Part shown: positions 17,419 through 26,750 of the stretch, one piece after another
Position numbering within the stretch: position 1 is the stretch's first letter
How the letters are laid out: each line of letters starts with the position of its first letter
Assembly (NCBI RefSeq): GCF_037023745.1
Contig: NZ_CP146101.1
Location: forward strand, 2,472,001-2,536,000
DNA length: 64,000 nt
Source: Streptomyces sp. SCSIO 30461
GTDB taxonomy: Bacteria; Actinomycetota; Actinomycetes; Streptomycetales; Streptomycetaceae
Reading direction: 5' to 3'
Translations under genes and position numbers: made by a program
Notes under the pieces: model-generated
Database searches by the model: none
Told to the model about the DNA's origin: nothing
What the model saw: only the letters and a program-made list of their open reading frames with translations

Positions 17419-17549
17419 CCACGATGGCCAGAGACCTGTGCGCATGTGGAAGCTCTGGGCAGACAAACGGCTCCCGCACGCCCTCCACGTGCCGAACAGC
17501 CCGAACTCCGCTGAACGGTCACGTCGAAGTCAGGCTGGTGGGTCGGGGC

Positions 17550-19010
17550 TTAGTACACCGTTCCGTCGGCGCGCTGGCCGGGCGAGCGGGTCAGTGAGCT
17601 GATGGTGTCGTGCTTGACCCAGCCGCCGGTCGCCGAGCCGTCGGGGCTCCGGTTGAGGGACACCCCGTCGGAGTTCGCCTGGCTCGAGGAGTAGGTCATC
17701 GACTGGACCGTCGCTCCGGCCGAATCGCGCAGGATGACCTGGTCACCGCTGTTGGACAGGTTGAGGCCGCCGGTGCTGGCTGCCACCCCCACGATGCCAG
17801 CCGGGATCGCGGAGCTGGCGCCGAACACGGTGATGGCCTTGCCGGGTTGCAGCGTCGTGCCGGCCGCGAAAGTGTGTCGCGCTGCCGACCCGTCCTGGAC
17901 GGTCCAGCCGGCGATGCTGGCGGCCGTGCCACCGGTGTTCACGATCTCGATGGCCTCGCCGGCGGTGCTGCTGCCGGGTTCGTTGGCCAGCACCTCGTTG
18001 ATGATGACGTTGGCGGGTCCGCCGCCACCGCCGGGGACGAAGTTGTAGCGGGCCAGTACCGGGTAGTGGTCGCTGGTCGTCGTCGCGTAGTTCGGTACAT
18101 AGGGCTGGGGCTGGAAGGCGGTCGCCGAGCCGGCGACGTATTTCGCCTGCACCTCGTTGGTGGTGAGCTGGTGGTCGATGAAGTCCGGGTAGCTGGTCGT
18201 CGATGCCACGCCGGCGAGCGACAGGGCGCGCGTCGGGAACGTGTAGCGGGCCGTGTCGTTGACGAAGTTGGCGTAGGGCGATGCCTTCTCGGGTGTGATG
18301 GAGGTGTCGACGTCGTCGTTCCAGTCACCGATGACGAAGACGTTCTGCGCGGGGTGGGTCGTGTCGAGGTAGGACTTGAGGGCCTGCGACGCGGGGTTGC
18401 GCAGGTTCCACGCGTCCTGGGTGGAGCCTGCCTTCGCGTGCAGGACGATGAAGACGAGGTCCCGGGTGACACCGTCGAACGTGCCGCGCAGCGTGAACTC
18501 CACCGGCGGGCGGCCGGCGAAGTTGCTGTTCTGGCCGGTCAGGATGACCTTCGCGCTCACCAGGGTGGCCATGCTGGAGCGCCAGACGAGGGCGACCTTC
18601 TGTTCGGTGTCGCCGAAGTCCGAGTAGTACTGCGCGCCGTTCGTCACGATCGGGTCGTTGGCCACGACCCCGGTGTACCCGGGCATGCCGGCCACGAGTG
18701 TGTCGAACGCCGAGGTGCTGACGACCTCGGACAGGCCCCACACGTCCATGTCCGCGCCCGCCATGACGTCGCGGACGTTCTGCTGCTGCAGCGCCTCGTC
18801 GGTCGGGCCGAGGTCCGGCGCACCGAACCACTCGACGTTCCAGTTGCCGACGTCGAGGTGCGTCGGGGATCCCTGCGACGGAACCGTGGCGGCGGCTTTC
18901 GCCGCGGGGGCGGTGGTGAGCGTTGCCAGCGTCACGGCGGCGGCCAGGAAGGCGGCGCCGAGCGCGGCGGTACGGCGTGGGCGTCTGGAAGGTATGTGAC
19001 GAGGTGACAT
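17550..19010 (-). CDS. secreted endonuclease/exonuclease/phosphatase-like protein with lamin-tail domain
   Basis: 486 aa from ATG 19010. The N-terminus has an arginine-rich signal peptide (SRRPRRTAALGAAFL then a hydrophobic run to APAAKAA), compatible with Sec or Tat export. Residues about 50-330 form an EEP-fold domain: LDVGNWNVEWFG, WGLSEVVS, FIVLHAKAG, FVIGDWNDDVD, and SDHYPVLARYNF with the catalytic His. After a GGGGGP linker a lamin-tail domain begins INEVLANEPGSS and ends near ADGTVY. Such proteins are extracellular nucleases or phosphodiesterases. Convergent with the TnsA-like gene; divergent from the chrB operon. Confidence 0.85.
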   Translation of the reverse strand: MSPRHIPSRRPRRTAALGAAFLAAAVTLATLTTAPAAKAAATVPSQGSPTHLDVGNWNVEWFGAPDLGPTDEALQQQNVRDVMAGADMDVWGLSEVVSTSAFDTLVAGMPGYTGVVANDPIVTNGAQYYSDFGDTEQKVALVWRSSMATLVSAKVILTGQNSNFAGRPPVEFTLRGTFDGVTRDLVFIVLHAKAGSTQDAWNLRNPASQALKSYLDTTHPAQNVFVIGDWNDDVDTSITPEKASPYANFVNDTARYTFPTRALSLAGVASTTSYPDFIDHQLTTNEVQAKYVAGSATAFQPQPYVPNYATTTSDHYPVLARYNFVPGGGGGPANVIINEVLANEPGSSTAGEAIEIVNTGGTAASIAGWTVQDGSAARHTFAAGTTLQPGKAITVFGASSAIPAGIVGVAASTGGLNLSNSGDQVILRDSAGATVQSMTYSSSQANSDGVSLNRSPDGSATGGWVKHDTISSLTRSPGQRADGTVY

Positions 19011-19286
19011 GGGGGGCCTTTCGCGAGCGGTTGCGGACGGTTCGCGGAGCACCGCACCGGGGGGTGCGGGGGGAACACTCCGTGGCGGCAGGACAGTTCT
19101 AGGCGCGCCGGGTTGCATGCGGGGGACCGGAAGGTTTCCTCCGCATGTCACTTCTACGCGCGTTGCGCAGTGTGCACGACCGCCGGACGGTACGCCATAT
19201 CTCGTACAGACCGAATCCGTTGAACCGCGGCCTCGCGCCCCTCCTCGCCTCCCTGAGCCGCAGCCGACCACCGGAACACACAAGAC

Positions 19287-19306
19287 AATGTAACGACTGC
19301 TACATT
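19287..19306. promoter_or_regulatory. operator-like dyad before chrB
   Basis: AATGTA (19287-19292) and TACATT (19301-19306) form a perfect inverted repeat with an 8-base spacer, 8 bases before the chrB GTG. A repressor bound here would block initiation. Autoregulation by ChrB is inference. Confidence 0.5.
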
Positions 19307-19313
19307 TCCCCAC

Positions 19314-19886
19314 GTGTCGAACACTGAATCGGCGTCGAACGAGCGGTGGCTCGTTCTCGTCGTCAAGATCCCCGCGGAACCGTCCCGCCACCGGGTCGCC
19401 GTCTGGCGCGAGCTGCGCCGCATCGGCGCGCTGTCGATCGGGCAGGGCGTCTGGGCTGTGCCCGACGTGCCCGTTTTCGCCGGTGGCGTCGCCCGAGCCC
19501 TGGAGCTGACCGAGAAGGCCGGCGGGCAGGCCCTCAGCCTCAACGCCACGGGGCGCGGTCCGGGTGACGCCGCCCGCTTCCGAGAGCTGTTCAACGCCGC
19601 CCGGTCGGCGGACTGGGCCGAGTTCCTCGCCGACTGCGGGAAGTTCGAGGCCGAGATCGCCAAGGAGATCCGCAACGCCAAGTTCACCCTGGCCGAACTG
19701 GAGGAAGAGGAACAGTCCCTGGAGCGGCTACGTCGCTGGCACCGGGACCTGACCGCGCGTGACGTCTTCGGCGCCCCCGAGGCCGCCGAGGCCGCGGCCC
19801 GGCTCAAGACCTGCGCCGCCGTCTGCGAGGACTACGCCGAGCGCGTCTTCGCCGCCCTGCACGAGACCGCGGGGGACCCCCGATGA
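19314..19886 (+). CDS. ChrB-type chromate resistance/regulatory protein
   Basis: 190 aa from GTG 19314. It matches the ChrB N-terminal domain: RWLVLVVKIPAEPSRHRVAV, WRELRRIGALSIGQGVWAVP, then a long helix (FEAEIAKEIRNAKFTLAELE). ChrB proteins accompany chromate exporters and in some bacteria act as the chromate-responsive regulator. Short actinobacterial forms like this one lack the C-terminal domain. It overlaps the downstream MFS gene by ATGA, so the pair is an operon, with the exporter being MFS rather than ChrA. A dyad at 19287 suggests control at the start. Confidence 0.8.
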   Translation: MSNTESASNERWLVLVVKIPAEPSRHRVAVWRELRRIGALSIGQGVWAVPDVPVFAGGVARALELTEKAGGQALSLNATGRGPGDAARFRELFNAARSADWAEFLADCGKFEAEIAKEIRNAKFTLAELEEEEQSLERLRRWHRDLTARDVFGAPEAAEAAARLKTCAAVCEDYAERVFAALHETAGDPR

Positions 19887-21085
19887 CCGCCACCACGCCC
19901 ACCGAAGTGCCGCCCGCGCGCCGCATGTGGCCCCTGTACGCGGCCGGTTTCACCACCGCGTCCGGAGCGCACGGCATCGCCGCCAACCTCGGCGGCTTCT
20001 CCGACGACGCCGTCACCTCCCTGCTCGTCCTGGGCGGACTGCTCGCCCTCTACGACGGAGCCGAGGTCATCCTCAAGCCCGTCTTCGGCACCCTCGCCGA
20101 CCGGATCGGCGCCAAACCCGTCCTCGTCGGCGGCCTCGTCGCCTTCGCCGCCGCCTCCGCCCTCTACGCCATAGCCGACAGTTCCGGCTGGCTGTGGGCC
20201 GCCCGCCTCGGACAGGGCGCCGCCGCCTCCGCCTTCTCCCCCTCGGCCTCCGCGCTCGTCGCCCGCCTCAACCCCTCAGCCAAGCGCGGCCGGGCCTTCG
20301 GCAGCTACGGCTTCTACAAGTCCATCGGCTACACACTCGGCCCGCTCCTCGGCGGCCTCCTGGTCTGGGCCGGCGGGCTGCGCCTCCTGTTCGTCGTGCT
20401 CGCCGCCCTCGGCGCCGCCGTCGCCCTCTGGGCCACCGTCGCCGTCCCGGCCGCACCGCCCCTGCCCAAGCAGCGGCAGACCGTCCTCGACCTCGCGCGA
20501 CGCCTGGCTGACCCGGTCTTCCTCGGCCCCACCGCCGCCCTGGCCGCCGCGACCGCCGCCCTCTCTGTCGGCGTCGGCTTCCTGCCCGTCACCGGCGCCG
20601 CAGCCGGACTCGGCACCATCGCCACCGGCGCCGCCGTCTCGGTCCTCGCCGCCACCGCCGCCTTCGTCCAACCCGCCGCAGGCCGCGCCCTCGACAACGG
20701 CCGCCTCACCACCGGAACCGGCCTCACCGCCGGCCTGGCCCTCACCGCCGCCGGCCTCGCCTGCGCCATGCTGCCCGGACTCGTGGGCGTCCTCACCTCA
20801 GCCGCTCTGATCGGCGTCGGCACCGGCCTCATCACCCCCCTCGGCTTCGCCGCCCTCGCCACCAGCACTCCCGAGGAGCGCATGGGGCAGACCATGGGTG
20901 CGGCCGAACTCGGCCGGGAACTCGGCGACGCTGGCGGCCCCCTTCTCGTCGCCGCCGTCGCAACCGCTGCCACGCTCAGCTACGGCTACGCGGCCCTCAC
21001 TCTCCTCACCGCCCTCGGCGCCGGCCTCGCCTTCGCGCGCCGCACCACACCGGCACCCGAGGCCGGGGCACAAGCCCAAGCCTGA
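19883..21085 (+). CDS. MFS transporter, ChrB-linked
   Basis: 400 aa, about 11-12 hydrophobic segments. MFS signature between the second and third helices: GTLADRIGAKPVLVGG. The second repeat has GRALDNGRLTTGTGL. The closing ATPEE-like loop TSTPEERMGQTMGAAELGRE is seen in drug and metal exporters. It starts four bases inside chrB. Substrate is likely chromate or another oxyanion/toxic compound because of the partner, but this is not proven by sequence. The intergenic DNA to the next gene holds the CmtR operator. Confidence 0.85.
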   Translation: MTATTPTEVPPARRMWPLYAAGFTTASGAHGIAANLGGFSDDAVTSLLVLGGLLALYDGAEVILKPVFGTLADRIGAKPVLVGGLVAFAAASALYAIADSSGWLWAARLGQGAAASAFSPSASALVARLNPSAKRGRAFGSYGFYKSIGYTLGPLLGGLLVWAGGLRLLFVVLAALGAAVALWATVAVPAAPPLPKQRQTVLDLARRLADPVFLGPTAALAAATAALSVGVGFLPVTGAAAGLGTIATGAAVSVLAATAAFVQPAAGRALDNGRLTTGTGLTAGLALTAAGLACAMLPGLVGVLTSAALIGVGTGLITPLGFAALATSTPEERMGQTMGAAELGRELGDAGGPLLVAAVATAATLSYGYAALTLLTALGAGLAFARRTTPAPEAGAQAQA

Positions 21086-21142
21086 GCGCACCCCGGCACG
21101 GGCTCCGCGAGCAGGAGCCCCAACCATCCCGAGAGTCACGGC

Positions 21143-21174
21143 ATCCTGAATCCATCTACCTTTGGATTCAGGAT
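21143..21174. promoter_or_regulatory. perfect 12-bp inverted repeat, operator of the ArsR/CmtR-type gene
   Basis: ATCCTGAATCCA (21143-21154) and TGGATTCAGGAT (21163-21174), spacer 8, end 13 bases before the regulator ATG. Size and place fit an ArsR-family operator controlling the cmtR-CDF operon. Confidence 0.75.
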
Positions 21175-21187
21175 ATCGTGTACTGTC

Positions 21188-21529
21188 ATGGCTGTGCTGA
21201 CCATCGCCCCCGACATCGAAGTGCTGGCCAGATTCGGCCGCGCGCTCGCCGACCCCATCCGCTGCCGCATCCTGCTCGCCCTGCGGGAGGCTCCCGCCTA
21301 CCCCGCAGACCTGGCCGACACGCTCGGAATCTCCCGCACCCGCCTGTCGAACCACCTGGCGTGCCTGCGCGACTGCGGCCTGGTCGTCACCGTCCCCGAC
21401 GGCCGCCGTACCCGCTACGAACTCGCCGACGAGCGCCTCGGCCACGCGCTGGACGACCTTCGCACCGCCGTGGTCGCCGTCGAGGCGGACCGTACCTGCC
21501 CGGACGCCGACGGGAAGGGTTGCTGCTGA
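21188..21529 (+). CDS. ArsR-family metal sensor, CmtR-like (Cd/Pb)
   Basis: 113 aa. Winged HTH with ALADPIRCRILLALREAPAY, the recognition helix in LGISRTRLSNHLACLRDCG, and wing VTVPDGRRTRYEL. Two cysteines in HLACLRDCG correspond to the Cys57/Cys61 pair of mycobacterial CmtR. A further C-terminal cysteine in DRTCPDAD matches the third ligand (Cys102). The tail ends GKGCC, adding more thiols. CmtR releases DNA on binding Cd or Pb. The gene follows a perfect operator dyad and its stop overlaps the transporter start (TGATG), a self-regulated resistance operon. Confidence 0.88.
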   Translation: MAVLTIAPDIEVLARFGRALADPIRCRILLALREAPAYPADLADTLGISRTRLSNHLACLRDCGLVVTVPDGRRTRYELADERLGHALDDLRTAVVAVEADRTCPDADGKGCC

Positions 21530-22257
21530 TGGCCGCCGACATATCCATATCGTTGGGCCCGTCCCCGGCCCGCCGCGATGCACTCACCCGGCGCATCCGC
21601 CTCCTGGTCGCCGCGACCATCACCTACAACATCATCGAGGCGATCGTCGCCCTCACCGCCGGCACCCTAGCCTCCTCCACCGCCCTGATCGGCTTCGGCC
21701 TCGACTCGATCATCGAGGTGTCCTCCGCCGCCGCGGTCGCCTGGCAGTTCTCCGCCCGCGACAACGCCGTACGCGAGGCCCGCGAGAAGACCACCCTCCG
21801 GATCATCGCGGTCTCCTTCTTCGCCCTCGCCGCCTACGTCGCCGTCGAGTCCGTACGAGCCCTCACCGGCACGGGCGAGGCCGCACACTCAACGGTCGGC
21901 ATCGTCCTCGCCGCCCTCTCCCTGGCCGTGATGCCCTTCCTCTCCGCCGCCCAGCGCCGCGCCGGCCGCGAACTCGGCTCCGCCTCCGCCGTCGCGGACT
22001 CCAAACAGACCCTCCTGTGCACCTACCTTTCCGCCGTGCTGCTCGTCGGGCTCCTCGCCAACAGCCTCTTCGGTTGGTCCTGGGCCGACCCCATCGCCGC
22101 CCTCGTCATCGCCGCCATCGCGGTCAGGGAAGGCCGCGACGCCTGGGAGGGGAAGGGGTGCTGCGCGGCTCCGGTACCCGCCGCAGCACCCAGGGGCGAA
22201 CCGGTCGCCAAGGCGGACGCGTGCGGCTGCCGCCCCGGATGCTCCTGCTGTCCGTAG
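21529..22257 (+). CDS. cation-diffusion-facilitator-like metal transporter with Cys-rich tail
   Basis: 242 aa from ATG 21529 overlapping the sensor stop. Six hydrophobic segments in the CDF arrangement: TYNIIEAIVALTAGTLASS, then FGLDSIIEVSSAAAVAW with the conserved Asp of helix 2, AYVAVESVRALTG, AVADSKQTLLCTYLSAVLLV with the second Asp, and WADPIAALVIAAIAVREG. The cytoplasmic C-terminal domain is replaced by a short tail rich in Cys (GKGCC, CGCRPGCSCCP), presumably a soft-metal-binding end. With the CmtR-type sensor, export of Cd, Pb or Zn is likely. Confidence 0.85.
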   Translation: MAADISISLGPSPARRDALTRRIRLLVAATITYNIIEAIVALTAGTLASSTALIGFGLDSIIEVSSAAAVAWQFSARDNAVREAREKTTLRIIAVSFFALAAYVAVESVRALTGTGEAAHSTVGIVLAALSLAVMPFLSAAQRRAGRELGSASAVADSKQTLLCTYLSAVLLVGLLANSLFGWSWADPIAALVIAAIAVREGRDAWEGKGCCAAPVPAAAPRGEPVAKADACGCRPGCSCCP

Positions 22258-22436
22258 CCACGCTGCGAACGAGCTTAGGTGGCGCCGAAGTTCGGCCAAT
22301 CCCATACGCACCCGAAGCTGAGCACTACCCATTCTTCGGAGCCCACCACCACGCTCAATCAGACGAGCCCGTGAGGAAGTGCCCCGATCGTGAGACTGAA
22401 CGGCTTGCTACCGACCTGAGCTTGATGTTTAACCTC

Positions 22437-23906
22437 AATGCCGTTGACTTTAGGGATCCGGTGGCGGTTTCACGGCTGGGATGATCTTGACTGCTTGGTG
22501 TGACGTCCTGGTCGGCTGTACAGGTTTGGGACGGCCGGGGTTCCAGGCTGGGAACTTGGACATCTTGCGTTTGACCTGGCGTAGGACGGTCCGCAGCCGT
22601 CGGGGTGGGTTGATTTCCTGCCACAGCTCGGTGCAGAAGTGGGTGATCTCGGCGGTCAGGTGCTCAGGGGGGAAAAGCGCCGGTCAGCGAAGTGACGCTG
22701 CGGCGGGCGGCGCGCAGGGCGGCGGCGAAGGACAGCCGGTCGGGATCGATCGGGGTGGCGTGGTGGAGGGCTGCGGTGTGCATCAGGGACCGCAGTGCGG
22801 TGTGAACGGCCAGGTGCGCGTAGATCTCTTGCTCTACCAGGTCGGGGCTCTTGCTGGTCAGCACGTTGCCGGAGCCGATCTGGGTGGTCTTCCATTCGGC
22901 CAGGGTGGTCTCCGCTTCCCACCGCTCCGCGTACAGCGCGGCCAGTTCCCGGCCTGGGGCCGCGGTTGGGTCCATGAGCGTGGTGGCGAGTCGGTAGTGC
23001 TCGTCCGGGGCGCGGCCGGCATCGTCCAGGACGTACTCGACCACCCGGACGCGCACGTCCTGGACCGGTTGCCTGCTGCGGCCCCGGCCGCCGTGCACGG
23101 TGGCGATCCACGAACCGTCCGCGAGGACCTGTTCGGGTGTCAGTTTCCACAGCTTGGGCACCCGCCACAGCAGGTCGGCGCCGGTTGCCGCGAGCTGCTT
23201 CCACAGATGCACCCCGGGCAGGCCCCGGTCTGCCAGTACCAGCATCCCCGGCCGCAGGCTGCGGGCGAGCTCGGCCGCCAGGCCCCGTTCACCGGACCGG
23301 TAATGCCCGACCTCGGCATCGGTGACCACATGCGTCCCGGACTCGATCAGCGCCACCACCCGGGCCAGTGGGTACCCCGACGGTCCCCCCGTCCGGGCCG
23401 CCGGCCGACCCAACGCCTCCTCGTTGGCCGCAGTGTCGGCCGCCTCGAGCGTGGTGCCGTCGATCGCCATCAACCGCAGTCCCCGCCAGAACGCCCCCGG
23501 CGTCGACTCGTCCGCCACTCCCGGCCCCACCTGTGCCAACAGCTCACGCAACGGGGCGACACCGAGGTTCTTCCGCGCCCGGAAAACCGCTGCCTTGTCC
23601 GGGATGCGCCACCCACCCCACCCGCCATCCCGCCGGGCCGGCTCCGCCAGCTTGCGCAGCACCTCCCGGTACGGATCCGGGGAGAACAACGCCTTGCCGA
23701 GCATGAAGTACACCATCAGCCGCGCAGGTAACAGCCGGACCCGGGCCTCCCGCGACTCCGTCTTGGACAGGACCACATCCACCAACTCCGGCGGATAAAC
23801 CGCCGTCAGGTCTCCCAACACCACACGGTCCACCAGCCGAACAGCCACGGACACCACCCCCTGTATCCGTTGAACCACCATCAGCAACCTATGTCAACGG
23901 CATTGC
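22437..23906. mobile_element. IS4-family insertion sequence
   Basis: Inverted repeats CAATGCCGTTGAC (22436-22448) and GTCAACGGCATTG (23893-23905). The 10-base direct repeat GTTTAACCTC lies on both sides (22427-22436, 23907-23916), the expected duplication size for IS4. It landed in the left end of the transposon 22414-27225. Exact boundaries are uncertain by two bases. Confidence 0.85.
22450..23887 (-). CDS. IS4-family transposase with C-terminal frameshift
   Basis: Starts ATG 23887. The N-terminal IS4 domain reads LVDRVVLGDLTAVYPPELVD and ARLMVYFMLGKALFSPDPY. The DDE core includes LMAIDGTTLEAADTAANEEA, MLVLADRGLPGVHLW, and YAERWEAETTLAEWKT with the Glu. The annotated frame stops at 22664 after GAFPP. 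If the run of six C's near 22667-22672 had five, the frame would continue EHLTAEITHFCTELW to PAVKPPPDP and stop at 22450, just inside the inverted repeat. So either the last about 70 residues are lost by a one-base insertion, or the base is a sequencing or slippage effect. Confidence 0.85.
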
Positions 23907-25094
23907 GTTTAACCTCGCAGGTCACCCGACCTGCTGATCTGCGGTTTTTCAGGGGACAGCGGAGACGGCCGTTCTCCACGCTTCGAGATGTCGAGTAACG
24001 AAGCACGAGAGAACGGCCGCTGCCCATGAGTGTCCCCGTCGACGCGCCCGCAGGTGACGCGTTGGGTATCTTGTCCTGCTTTCGGGTTGAGTTCTACGAC
24101 TGCCTCTACTCTCGCGCGGACGCGCTCTTCGACCTGACGGACGCCGTGCTGTGTGTGGACGGTCCGGTGGTCTCGCTGCCCGAACTCACGCTGCTCGCCG
24201 AGCATCCGCGCGGGCACGGCGCGATGTACGGCGCGTTGAACAACGGCTGGCTGGAGCCGACCCGGCTGCGTCGGCTGCTGGCCTCCACCCCGCTGCCGAG
24301 GGCCGCCGACGGACGGATCGTCCTCGCGGTCGATGTGAGCAACTGGCTGCGCCCGGACGCCCCCACCAGCCCGGACCTGCTGTTCTGCCACGTCTACGGA
24401 CGTGGCCGCAGCTCGGACCAGATGATCCCGGGCTGGCCGTACTCGATCGTCGCCGCCCTGGAGACAGGACGGACCTCCTGGACGGCGGTGCTGGACGCGG
24501 TCCGGCTGGGCCCGGCCGACGACGCCATCGCCGTGACCGCCGCCCAGCTCCGGGAAGTCCTCGTGCGCCTCGTACAGGCCGGGCACTGGCAGCCCTGGAT
24601 GCCGGACGTCCTGATCGTGACGGACGCGGGCTACGACGTCTGCCGCCTCGCCCACCTCCTGTCCGACCTGCCCGTCGAGCTCGTCGGCCGGCTGCGCTCG
24701 GACCGGGTCATGCTCCGCGACGCCGGCCCCCGCCGCTCCGGGCCGCGCGGCGGGCAGCCGCGCAAACACGGCGGCGTCCTTACCTTCGCCAAGCCGGACT
24801 CCTGGCACAGCCCCGACGCCACCACAACAAGCGACACCACGCGCTACGGCAGGGCCGAGGCCCTGGCCTGGGACCGGATGCACCCCCGGCTGCAGGCCCA
24901 CGGCCCCTGGCTCGACCACGAGGGTGAACTCCCTTTGATCCACGGCACGTTGATCCGCCTGAAGGTCGACCACCTACCGGGCGACCACGATCCGAAGCCG
25001 GTCTGGCTGTGGTCCTCGCGCACCGGCATGACCAGCACAGACATTGAACCGCCCCGTGTCAGGTAGAGACTCGATTCCGTGAAAGGATTGAGTC

Positions 25095-25421
25095 ATGGCA
25101 CGACCCTCCCGTTACCCGCTTGAGCTGCGCCGTCGCGCGGCGCGCATGGTCGCCGAGGTGCGCGACAACTACCCGAACGAGACGGCCGCCCTGCAGGCGG
25201 TGGCGGACAAGCTCGACATCGGTTCCCGCGAGACGTTGCGGAACTGGGTGAAGCAGTACGAGATCGACGCGGGGACGCGGCCGGGGACGACGACGGAGGA
25301 ATCCGCCCAGCTCAAGGCGTTGAAGAAGGAGAGCGCCGAGCTGAAGCGGGCGAACGAGATCCTGAAGGCCGCGGCGAGTTTCTTCGCGGCCGAGCTCGAC
25401 CGGCCACACACGCGCTCGTAG
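25095..25421 (+). CDS. IS3-family transposase OrfA
   Basis: 108 aa. The helix-turn-helix protein starts ARPSRYPLELRRRAARMVAE, then ETLRNWVKQYEIDAG, and ends with the leucine-zipper-like helix LKALKKESAELKRANEILK. OrfA binds the element ends and is fused to OrfB by -1 frameshifting in this family. Its stop at 25419 overlaps the open orfB frame. Intact. Confidence 0.92.
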   Translation: MARPSRYPLELRRRAARMVAEVRDNYPNETAALQAVADKLDIGSRETLRNWVKQYEIDAGTRPGTTTEESAQLKALKKESAELKRANEILKAAASFFAAELDRPHTRS

Positions 25422-26750
25422 CGTTCATCGACGAGTACCGGGACCGCTTCGGCGGCGTCGAGCCGATCTGCAGAACGCTCACCGCACACGACTGCCAGAT
25501 CGCCCCTTCCACGTACTACGCCCACAAGAAACGCCTCGAAACTCCCTCTGCCCGTTCCGTGCGCGACGAGGAGCTCAAGGAGAGGATCCAGGAGGTCTAC
25601 ACGTCCAACTACCGTGTCTACGGGGCCCGGAAGATCTGGCGCGAGCTGAACCGGCAGGGACATGCGGCGGCCCGCTGCACCGTCGAGCGCCTGATGCGCG
25701 AGCTCGGCATCCAGGGCGCGGTGCGCGGCAAACGCGTCATCACCACGATCCCCGGCGGACAGGCCGAGCGGGCCCCGGACCTGGTCGACCGCGACTTCGT
25801 CGCCGGCGCCCCGAACCGCTGCTGGGTAGCCGACTTCACGCACGTGAAGACCTTCGCCGGCGTCGTCTACGTCGCGTTCGTCGTGGACACCTCCTCGCGC
25901 CGGATCGTGGGCTGGTCGGCCGCCACGGTGAAGGAGACGGTGTTCGTACTGGACGCCCTGGAGATGGCGATCTGGCAGCGCGACCGCGACCAACACCCCG
26001 TCCAGCCAGGGGAGTTGATACATCATTCGGACGCCGGGTCGCAGTACACGAGCTTCCGCCTCGCCGAACACCTGGACGCCGCCGGCATCGCGGCGAGCAT
26101 CGGATCCGTCGGTGACGCCTACGACTGTCAGTCTTCTCGCACCGGATCCCGCAAGGATCGGGTAGCCCCGGCCGAGGTGGTCTGACTCTTGCTTGCGACT
26201 GACCCCGCGGGTGTCCTGGCGTTGATCTGTCGACCGCCTGGCCGGGCACGCAGCAAGCGCTGCCGCCGGACGGACGTGACCAGCGGCAGGCACCGCATCA
26301 ACCACGGCGGCCACCGACAGCTGAACGCAGCGATCTACCGAACCGTCATCGTCCGGATGCAATACCACCAGCCCACGATCGCCTACGTCGCCCGCCGCAC
26401 CACCGAAGGCAAGACCAAACGCGAGATCATCCGCTGCCTCAAGCGCTACGTCATACGCGAGGTCTACCACCTGCTCCGACCTGCTCCACAGACACCCAAT
26501 ACAGCCAGTTGACAGCTATAGGAGCGTCAACGCCCTGATGGAGTCCACGATCGGCCTGTTCAAAACCGAGCTGATCAAGCCCCAGCGCCCCTGGAGGACG
26601 CTCTCCCAGGTCGAGCTGGCCACCGCCGAGTGGATCGACTGGTACAACCACCGCCGACTCCACGGTGAGATAGGGCACATCCCGCCCGTCGAATACGAAG
26701 CCAACTACTACACCGAACTCAAGAAACCCCAGGTCATCACCACGATCTGA
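25418..26750 (+). pseudogene. IS3-family OrfB (rve integrase), interrupted by IS110 scrap
   Basis: The OrfB frame runs VAFIDEYRDRFGGVEPICR, then SNYRVYGARKIWRELNRQG, the DDE core NRCWVADFTHVKTFAGVVYV (first Asp) and HHSDAGSQYTSFRLAEHL (second Asp), up to SIGSVGDAYD near 26128. It resumes at about 26533 with NALMESTIGLFKTELI, which carries the catalytic Glu, and DWYNHRRLHGEIGHIPP, ending at 26750. The two halves would join exactly (GDAYD-NALME) if the intervening sequence were removed, so the element was intact before. Confidence 0.88.
26189..26512 (+). pseudogene. IS110-family transposase, C-terminal fragment
   Basis: The frame shows the IS110/IS116 C-terminal domain: GRHRINHGGHRQLNAAIYR, VIVRMQYHQPTIAYVARR and TKREIIRCLKRYVIREVYHL. 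The N-terminal DEDD catalytic half is absent, and the fragment lies in about 400 bases inserted between codons of the IS3 orfB (roughly 26129-26532). IS110 elements insert without long inverted ends, so the exact borders cannot be fixed. Confidence 0.8.
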
